5,020 nt of DNA from Bacteroidota bacterium (GTDB taxonomy: Bacteria; Bacteroidota; Bacteroidia; NS11-12g; UBA955), in contig VMCP01000253.1 in assembly GCA_008081305.1 (NCBI GenBank), positions 1-5,020 of the forward strand. Direction: 5' to 3'. The notes under the pieces are model-generated. The model ran no database searches, had not been told where the DNA came from, and saw nothing but the letters and a program-made list of their open reading frames with translations. The translations under genes and the position numbers were made by a program. Below, piece after piece: positions 1 through 5,020 of this stretch (position 1 is the stretch's first letter; the number at the start of each line of letters is the position of its first letter).

Positions 1-12
1 CCCTGTTGAGGA

Positions 13-567
13 TTAGTTCAAATTAACATCCATTGGCGCATTTGCCAACCATTTATAGGTACCTCCTAGGTCACTTAATGCTTGTTTCCAAGCCTCGTCA
101 CCGCGCTCGCTAAGGTACTCTTCATTGAAATTTGAAGGTATCCATGTTTTGTTTTCTAGTTCTTTATAGAGCTGCCCAGCTCCCCAACCGCAATAACCGG
201 AAACGGCATATGTGTGTTCAAGATTGAGTAATTCTGCTTCCGCAAGATTTAGAATATCCAAAGCATTACCACCCCAATAATGACCTTTACCAATGGATAT
301 GGCATCTCGCACTTCTCCATGAGGATGAATAAAATTGATATGCTCTTTTTGCCCTACCGGACCACCCAAACATAGCGGTAGTAAAACAGACGTGGTTTGT
401 TCTTCGTTTTCAATACGAATTTTGAGTGGAGTGATATCATTCACGATTGTTCCAAGGCTTCCTTCTGCGTTATCCTCAATCACGACAATCACCTTCCTAA
501 AAAAAGTTAAATCCGTAATGAAGGGTTCTGCGATTAAGATTTGTCCGGCACGTAAATATGAACTCAT
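13..567 (-). CDS. yqgE: YqgE/AlgH family protein (UPF0301/DUF179)
   Basis: This 184-residue protein has the full length typical of the YqgE/AlgH family, a small soluble cytoplasmic protein that is widespread in bacteria and whose biochemical role is unsettled. AlgH was named for an effect on alginate regulation in Pseudomonas. Visible family landmarks are the N-terminal GQILIAEP block (residues 8-15) followed by D19 and F23-R24, the SLGTIVN block (37-43), the LGGPV motif (67-71), and the highly conserved GYCGWGAGQL block (124-133), normally GYAGWxxGQL. The C-terminal segment with W160 and W173 also fits the family. There is no signal peptide or membrane segment. The ATG at 565-567 is the only sensible start: the upstream frame carries no other ATG before an in-frame stop at 601-603. 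No Shine-Dalgarno sequence precedes it. The gene is transcribed divergently from the acyltransferase operon. The AlgH/AlgI name resemblance is historical and does not show a shared pathway. Confidence 0.95.
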   Translation of the reverse strand: MSSYLRAGQILIAEPFITDLTFFRKVIVVIEDNAEGSLGTIVNDITPLKIRIENEEQTTSVLLPLCLGGPVGQKEHINFIHPHGEVRDAISIGKGHYWGGNALDILNLAEAELLNLEHTYAVSGYCGWGAGQLYKELENKTWIPSNFNEEYLSERGDEAWKQALSDLGGTYKWLANAPMDVNLN

Positions 568-574
568 CGATGCC

Positions 575-605
575 CAAATTGAGAAAAATAAAAGACAATT
601 TCAAT
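575..605 (-). promoter_or_regulatory. Candidate Bacteroidota-type promoter for the yqgE-like gene
   Basis: Read on the minus strand, ATTG (605-602), a 19-bp spacer and TCAATTTG (582-575) resemble the Bacteroidota sigma-ABfr consensus TTTG-N19-21-TAnnTTTG, with one mismatch in each box. Transcription would begin only a few bases before, or at, the ATG at 567, so the mRNA would have a very short leader or none. The match is imperfect in AT-rich DNA, so this is a weak prediction. Confidence 0.3.
576..601. repeat. Short inverted repeat in the divergent intergenic region
   Basis: AAATTG (576-581) and CAATTT (596-601) are perfect 6-bp inverted arms separated by a 14-bp A-rich spacer (582-595). The arms are centred 20 bp apart, about two helical turns, a geometry that would suit a dimeric regulator. 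The left arm lies inside the candidate -7 box of the yqgE-like gene. The arms are short and AT-rich, so chance is a real alternative. Confidence 0.25.
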
Positions 606-645
606 GAAGAAATAGGCACTCTTCGAATCTGACATTTAAGTGACC

Positions 646-677
646 TCTGTAAGATTAGATTTGAAACGATATCTTTG
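646..677 (+). promoter_or_regulatory. Candidate promoter of the MBOAT-SGNH operon
   Basis: TATCTTTG at 670-677 is an exact match to the Bacteroidota -7 consensus TAnnTTTG. TCTG at 646-649, 20 bp upstream, approximates the TTTG -33 box. The expected transcription start falls at about 682-684, on or next to the GTG start codon at 683, so this transcript would be leaderless. A second exact TAnnTTTG match, TAGATTTG at 656-663, lies 14 bp further upstream. It would give a leader of roughly 13 bases but has a poorer -33 box (TTTA at 635-638, 17-bp spacing). Which is used cannot be decided from sequence. Confidence 0.4.
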
Positions 678-682
678 CTCTA

Positions 683-2095
683 GTGCTCTTTAATTCACTA
701 GAGTTTTGGATTTTTCTGCCCATAGTTTGGTTGATTTATTTTAGCCTACCACAGAAGGGTCGTTGGGTATTTCTACTGCTATCAAGTTATTTTTTCTATG
801 GTTTTTGGCAGCCAGAATTTGCAGCATTGATGCTGATGACGAGCGTGATGGATTGGTTTTGCGCTAAGATGCTTTATCAATCGAAGCAACGCACAAAAAA
901 ACTCATTTGGATGTGGACAGCCATTATCACAGATTTAATGGTGTTATTCATGTTTAAGTACTTTGATTTTGCTTTAGGAAAATCCCCATTGGCTTCAAGC
1001 CTATACCATCAGGATGCATTTGCGTGGATGATAGAGCTGGGTAAATATGTGGTTCCCGCGGGAATATCATTCTATACCTTTCAAAGTATCAGTTACGTCA
1101 TTGATGTGTACCGCGGCGATGAAAAACCCGAGCCCAACGTGGTTAAATTCATGCTCTTCGTGTCGTTTTTTCCTCAACTGGTAGCTGGCCCCATCGAGCG
1201 TTTTGGTCGCCTGCATAGTCAGTTATTTGCCAAGTATTCTCCAAAGCTTGAGGACATTAAAAACGGAGGTCGATTATTGCTTTATGGTTTATTTCTGAAG
1301 GTAGCCGTGGCGGATAATTTAGCAGGTGTTGTAGATGTCTTTTACGAGAATCCTTCCATTTACAAAGGTGGCTCTTCGTGGTTGGCAAGCTTGATGTTTA
1401 CCTTTCAAGTGTATTATGATTTTTTTGGATACTCTTTATTGGCTCAGGGTGCTGCTTTATTGTTTGGTATCCACTTGATGGATAATTTCAACAAACCTTT
1501 TATTGCGCAGAGTGTACCGGAATTTTGGCATCGTTGGCATATCTCATTGAGTACTTGGTTTCGTGATTATATTTATATCCCTTTTGGGGGAAATCAGGGA
1601 GGTAACCTCCGTTTATCCTTGGGCGTACTATTGGTGTTTTTTACCTCTGGTTTATGGCATGGGGCCAATTCTACCATGATTTATTTTGGAATTAGTCAAG
1701 GTGTGTTGTATTTGTTTGATCGCTTTGTATTTAAAAAAGTCGGTGCAGATTTTACATGGGGAAGGGTTTTAAGAAGAATAAAAACAGGGGTGTTTTTTAT
1801 GTTGACCTTGGTCTTTTTTAGATCGCAAAGTTTACCTCAGAGCTTTGAGGTATATGGTAATTTGCTGGATTTTAGCTTGCACAGCGATCAACCATTTTTA
1901 TCCGTTGATCCACAGGTATGGGTTTTTCTTTTTGTGGGATTTGTATTAGATCATTTTATCATTTTAAACAGAGCGGATAAATGGTTGGGTAGCCTAAATA
2001 TCCTGCCTCGTTGGGTAGCATATTTGTTCTTTATTACGGCCGTACTATTATTCGGAGGTGCGGTTAATCATCCATTTGTTTATTTCCAATTCTAA
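683..2095 (+). CDS. MBOAT family membrane O-acyltransferase (AlgI/DltB/PatA-like)
   Basis: This 470-residue polytopic inner-membrane protein is a complete AlgI-type MBOAT enzyme. The family channels an acyl group, usually acetyl, from a cytoplasmic donor to the periplasmic side for O-acylation of a polysaccharide or other surface polymer. Landmarks in order are: the typical N-terminus (MLFNSLEFWIFLP), the YGFW segment (39-42), PAGISFYTFQSISY (125-138), PQLVAGPIERF (164-174), YYDFFGYS (244-251, where AlgI proteins usually have DFSGYS), FWHRWHISLS with H283 and H286, RDYIYIPFGGN (294-304), and SGLWHGA (322-328) with H326, the invariant MBOAT active-site histidine. The start is a GTG. An in-frame stop at 662-664 leaves no upstream ATG, and the residues after the GTG match the family N-terminus. 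No Shine-Dalgarno sequence is present. The stop codon overlaps the next ATG by one base, indicating coupling with the partner gene. The natural acceptor is unknown: alginate is unlikely to be inferable from family membership alone. Confidence 0.95.
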   Translation: MLFNSLEFWIFLPIVWLIYFSLPQKGRWVFLLLSSYFFYGFWQPEFAALMLMTSVMDWFCAKMLYQSKQRTKKLIWMWTAIITDLMVLFMFKYFDFALGKSPLASSLYHQDAFAWMIELGKYVVPAGISFYTFQSISYVIDVYRGDEKPEPNVVKFMLFVSFFPQLVAGPIERFGRLHSQLFAKYSPKLEDIKNGGRLLLYGLFLKVAVADNLAGVVDVFYENPSIYKGGSSWLASLMFTFQVYYDFFGYSLLAQGAALLFGIHLMDNFNKPFIAQSVPEFWHRWHISLSTWFRDYIYIPFGGNQGGNLRLSLGVLLVFFTSGLWHGANSTMIYFGISQGVLYLFDRFVFKKVGADFTWGRVLRRIKTGVFFMLTLVFFRSQSLPQSFEVYGNLLDFSLHSDQPFLSVDPQVWVFLFVGFVLDHFIILNRADKWLGSLNILPRWVAYLFFITAVLLFGGAVNHPFVYFQF

Positions 2096-3336
2096 TGAAT
2101 AAAGAAGTAGAGAATCCTAAACAGTCAATGATTTGGTGGAAATGGGCACTTTCACGTTTAATGGTATTAAGCGGATTCTTTTTTATTCTGAATCTGGTAT
2201 ACACAGAAACCTTATATCCCCTTGATATTCAGAAATACTCACGTGTGCGCAATAGGATCGATAGCGCATTTAAAGAAGGCGATATCATCTATTTGGGGGA
2301 AAGTAGCAACAGTAGTTTTAATCCTTGGACGGATACCTTAAATCAAAAAATTTCAGATTATTTGGATCTGTATTTATCGGACAGACAGGTTGAATCTATC
2401 ACTCATGAAGGATATCACCCAGGCTTATTCAAAGAGATGCTCAATTTATTGCCCGACGATTGCGAAAACAAGGTGGTGGTTCTAGGAGTTAATATGCGAA
2501 CCTGTGGTCCATCGGCAATATATTCATCAAACGAGGCATCCAACCAAAGGGAAGCACTGTTTTATTCTCGTCGACCCGCTTTATTAACGCGTACGTTTAT
2601 GGGTTTGCATTATTACGATAATCGCGATGCGAAAGAGCGCGAACGATTGAAATTCAAACATTGGAGAACCAAACCCATCGCTTTAAAGCGAGTATTTCAT
2701 GATGATTTGGATTATTACCCTCATCAAACGACCCTCGGGTGGATTGATTCCTTGGCAAGGATTTACGGATTACCCGAAGAATTAGAAAAGATTAAGGGAA
2801 TGGCAGGTGCTTATGTGAAGGAGTTTGCTTTTGTGCTTGATGATGAAAACATCAGAATTCAAGATTTAAAAGAGATTGTTGAGATATGTAAACATAAAAA
2901 AGTGCGTCTAGTGTATCATTTACTACCTCCCAATCAATACCACGCCAATCTTTTATTTAAACACTTAGAAAAAGGTAGTGGAGCAAACCTTTCTGCATTC
3001 CTCGACTATAACTACCAGTTCCTCATTGAAAAGTTCAAGGAATGGAATGTGAACTATATCGATAACTTTAATCTTGAGGAGGCCAACGAATTAAACGCGC
3101 AAAACAAGGGTTGTTATTTTACCGATCAATGGTATCCCACCGAGCATTATAATGGGGTAATCAAAAGAAAGATAGCATCTAATATTGCGACTTTCATTTC
3201 AAAGAAATATGCCTTTGAATTAAGCAACGACTCCACGGTAGATACACAATTAAAACAGAACAACTTCCCCAACTGGGATATCAAAATGCCACTAAGTTAT
3301 GGTGGGCTTACATCGGAAGAATGGTTAAGCCGTTAG
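2095..3336 (+). CDS. Membrane-anchored SGNH-like protein, probable acyltransferase partner of the MBOAT
   Basis: This 413-residue protein has no family I can name with certainty. Its N-terminus carries lysines (K3, K9, K16) followed by a hydrophobic segment at about residues 20-36, consistent with a signal anchor that puts the rest in the periplasm. Three motifs fit an SGNH fold: IIYLGESS (64-71) resembles block I with S70 as candidate nucleophile, VVVLGVN (127-133) resembles the GxN block with G131 and N133 as oxyanion-hole candidates, and the D344-Q345-W346-Y347 segment followed by H351 sits where block V (DxxH) is expected. The usual histidine position holds Y347. Four cysteines (123, 137, 265, 340) are present. 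ATG overlaps the MBOAT stop (TAATG), and no Shine-Dalgarno precedes it, so translation is probably coupled. AlgJ/AlgX, DltD and PatB are SGNH-type partners of MBOAT enzymes, which supports a role in transferring the exported acyl group to a glycan. The function is inferred from position plus weak motifs. Confidence 0.72.
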   Translation: MNKEVENPKQSMIWWKWALSRLMVLSGFFFILNLVYTETLYPLDIQKYSRVRNRIDSAFKEGDIIYLGESSNSSFNPWTDTLNQKISDYLDLYLSDRQVESITHEGYHPGLFKEMLNLLPDDCENKVVVLGVNMRTCGPSAIYSSNEASNQREALFYSRRPALLTRTFMGLHYYDNRDAKERERLKFKHWRTKPIALKRVFHDDLDYYPHQTTLGWIDSLARIYGLPEELEKIKGMAGAYVKEFAFVLDDENIRIQDLKEIVEICKHKKVRLVYHLLPPNQYHANLLFKHLEKGSGANLSAFLDYNYQFLIEKFKEWNVNYIDNFNLEEANELNAQNKGCYFTDQWYPTEHYNGVIKRKIASNIATFISKKYAFELSNDSTVDTQLKQNNFPNWDIKMPLSYGGLTSEEWLSR

Positions 3337-3343
3337 TCTCGTT

Positions 3344-5020
3344 CTAAAAGATCCAGCTCACATTGACATTCAAATTCCTCGGCGCAGATGGGAACACAAA
3401 TACCTCTTGTACAACATTTCTACTGCCATACATGTAGCCCCAAGTGTAGCCGTTATTTACAAAATAGTCATTGAAAACATTCTGAACGTTTATTCCAAAA
3501 CGTAACGCATGACCATCCCACTGGTGCTGATATGAAGCATTCAACTCTGTAAACGTATACGAAGGAATTGACCTGTAATCATCACCCGTATTATCTAAGT
3601 ATTGTTTACCAACATACTTCTGAAGAAGTTGAAGTTCCAACTGCTTCTTATTGCCTGGTTTGTATCGATAAGTAAGTCCAGCTGACCCCACCAAGTCTGG
3701 TGAATACGCGATTGGTGTTTCGTTAAACACGGAGTCAACCGATGAATAATCTGCATAATCAATCCAATTAGCCGTAAGCTTCTGAATGCGATTTTGACTG
3801 AAAGCAGCATTAAAGTTTAGGAATAAGTCGTGTTTTGTATCGAGTGATTTATACTTCTGTACGGAAAATAAACGGATGGTACTCGCTAACTCGATACCCC
3901 GACGGTAACTCTTTGCAACATTTTGTCTGAGGGGTGTTCCTACATCATTTAAGGCACCGGTTAATACCAATTGGTTTTGATAATCCATGTAATAACCTGT
4001 GAAATTAAATTTGGCTCTTTTTAGATCTATGGAGTAGCCTAACTCATAATCGATGAGTCTTTCTGGTACTGGGATTTGTCCCTTTTTATTATCGGTAAAG
4101 TCACTTCTGGCTGGTTCTCTATTTCCCATGGATACCGAAGCATCCCAATTATGCTTTACACGGTCGGCATCATAAAAATAATGGATGCCTACTTTTGGAT
4201 TGAAAAATAGAAATTCACCTTGAAAATCGATATTCAATAAATCATTATCTGTGCCTTTCCCTGTATGGTTTACATAACGCAATTGTAAATCAGCAAACGC
4301 TTGAAATCCAGGAATTATAGACGATGTATGGTTCAATTTTAAAAAAGAACTTAGGTCGGTTTTATTACCAGTTGATGTGTAGTACTCCACTGGTAAAGCT
4401 GCTGGGTTCTGTTGATTAAATGGGCTGATACGGGTGACGTCATTGGTTGGTTGTCCGATTTCCGGAACAACTCCAAAATGAGTCCCGATATATCGATTTC
4501 CACCGAACCCAATTTGTAAATAATTGGATGAATTGATGGTATGAAATAGGTTTAGGTTTAAACCAATCAAGTGATTTTGTAACCAACGTTGTCTGATTAG
4601 GTTACTGATTTTTTGCGTGTCGGCTCCGTTTATAATGGGATTGATTCCATAATAATTAAGTTCATCTTGAAAGCGGAATTGTTCGAAATATCCCTGTCCG
4701 AAGGTATAATAAGCAGTGGCATTGAATTCCCATTTAGCCGAAAGGTTTTTCATCAAATAGTAGTGAAGATGATGTTGGGTGTAGTTATCTGTTTCGTTTG
4801 GATAATTGTAATAATTATAGGTATTGGGATTGGATCCAAATAAATTGGCGCTGTCTTGATTGTTGCGGTACATGCCAATATTTCGTAAGTAATGATCCTT
4901 TAAATTTTGGCTGTCAGTGGCTGTAATGGTTTTATTAGGATCCCCTAAACGATACTTTTCTATCGGTATTCCCCACCATGCTTGATATGTCTTTGTCGTA
5001 TGTCGTAGTAGATTTGTTTT
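3344..5020 (-). CDS. TonB-dependent outer-membrane receptor, C-terminal part (cut by the window edge)
   Basis: The frame stays open to the right edge and encodes 558 visible residues. The ATG at 4871-4873 is an internal methionine, because 49 codons with receptor-like sequence (KTYQAWWGIP) precede it. The signal peptide, plug domain and first barrel strands lie outside the window. What is seen is the beta-barrel of a TonB-dependent receptor: alternating aromatic strands, GYFEQF (visible residues 110-115), FNPKVGIHYFYD (273-284), QLVLTGALNDVG (350-361) followed by the YRRGIEL strand (372-378), QYLDNTG (473-479), the conserved near-terminal NVFNDYF (514-520), and a final strand ending in phenylalanine, the signal for outer-membrane insertion by BAM. 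The pattern resembles iron-complex (siderophore or haem type) receptors of Bacteroidota more than SusC/RagA glycan importers, but the substrate is not determined. Its stop lies 7 bp from that of the convergent gene. Confidence 0.9.
   Translation of the reverse strand, partial: KTNLLRHTTKTYQAWWGIPIEKYRLGDPNKTITATDSQNLKDHYLRNIGMYRNNQDSANLFGSNPNTYNYYNYPNETDNYTQHHLHYYLMKNLSAKWEFNATAYYTFGQGYFEQFRFQDELNYYGINPIINGADTQKISNLIRQRWLQNHLIGLNLNLFHTINSSNYLQIGFGGNRYIGTHFGVVPEIGQPTNDVTRISPFNQQNPAALPVEYYTSTGNKTDLSSFLKLNHTSSIIPGFQAFADLQLRYVNHTGKGTDNDLLNIDFQGEFLFFNPKVGIHYFYDADRVKHNWDASVSMGNREPARSDFTDNKKGQIPVPERLIDYELGYSIDLKRAKFNFTGYYMDYQNQLVLTGALNDVGTPLRQNVAKSYRRGIELASTIRLFSVQKYKSLDTKHDLFLNFNAAFSQNRIQKLTANWIDYADYSSVDSVFNETPIAYSPDLVGSAGLTYRYKPGNKKQLELQLLQKYVGKQYLDNTGDDYRSIPSYTFTELNASYQHQWDGHALRFGINVQNVFNDYFVNNGYTWGYMYGSRNVVQEVFVFPSAPRNLNVNVSWIF

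Noticed and set aside
335..607. 90-codon plus-strand open frame antisense to the yqgE-like gene
   Set aside because: It lies almost wholly inside a confidently identified gene on the other strand, its product resembles no protein I recognise, and it looks like a chance antisense frame.
606..624. GAAGA/TCTTC inverted repeat as a terminator or operator
   Set aside because: The arms are only 5 bp with a 9-base loop, not GC-rich and with no T-tract, which is what chance would give in this composition.
2054..2058. GGAGG as a ribosome-binding site for the gene starting at 2095
   Set aside because: It lies about 37 bases before the ATG, too far for a Shine-Dalgarno sequence, and codes for part of the MBOAT C-terminus.
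13..3336. An alginate gene cluster (AlgH-like, AlgI-like and AlgJ-like genes together)
   Set aside because: The YqgE/AlgH-like gene is on the opposite strand, its family is near-universal outside alginate producers, and no alginate polymerase, epimerase or export gene is in view.
3595..3810. 71-codon minus-strand open frame within the TonB receptor gene
   Set aside because: It overlaps the receptor in another frame of the same strand and shows no protein-like features, so it is a shadow.
4613..4843. 76-codon plus-strand open frame ending in an isoleucine-rich hydrophobic stretch
   Set aside because: The hydrophobic look arises from reading the opposite strand of Asn/Tyr-rich receptor codons. 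It is antisense to a real gene and has no supporting start context.
3344..5020. A SusC-type polysaccharide utilisation receptor
   Set aside because: No SusD-like gene lies downstream of it within the window, and the visible barrel motifs fit iron-complex type receptors better.

Overview
The window looks like chromosomal DNA from a member of the Bacteroidota, probably a flavobacterium-like or Cryomorphaceae-like marine or freshwater lineage. The evidence is AT-rich coding DNA, no recognisable Shine-Dalgarno sequences before the starts, promoter-like TAnnTTTG elements, and a TonB-dependent receptor of a type abundant in this phylum. The genus cannot be fixed from the sequence alone.

Layout. 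A YqgE/AlgH-family gene (13-567, minus strand) diverges across a 115-bp intergenic region from a two-gene plus-strand operon. The first operon gene (683-2095) encodes an AlgI/DltB/PatA-type MBOAT membrane O-acyltransferase. The second (2095-3336) overlaps its stop codon by one base (TAATG) and encodes a membrane-anchored protein that resembles an SGNH-type esterase/acyltransferase (AlgJ/AlgX/DltD/PatB-like role). Only 7 bp beyond its stop lies the convergent stop of a TonB-dependent outer-membrane receptor gene on the minus strand (3344 to the right edge), whose N-terminal part lies outside the window.

How the genes work together. The MBOAT protein and its partner form the standard two-component module for O-acylation of an extracytoplasmic glycan. 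The MBOAT moves an acyl group (usually acetyl) across the inner membrane, and the periplasmic SGNH-like partner attaches it to the polymer. The acceptor glycan cannot be named because no polysaccharide synthesis genes are in view. The YqgE-like gene and the TonB receptor have no evident functional link to this pair.

Most of the window is ordinary. The points most worth a second look are the poorly recognisable SGNH-like partner with a displaced or replaced catalytic histidine, and promoter-like elements so close to the start codons on both sides of the intergenic region that the transcripts may be leaderless. No RNA genes, CRISPR arrays, insertion sequences or clear intrinsic terminators were seen.
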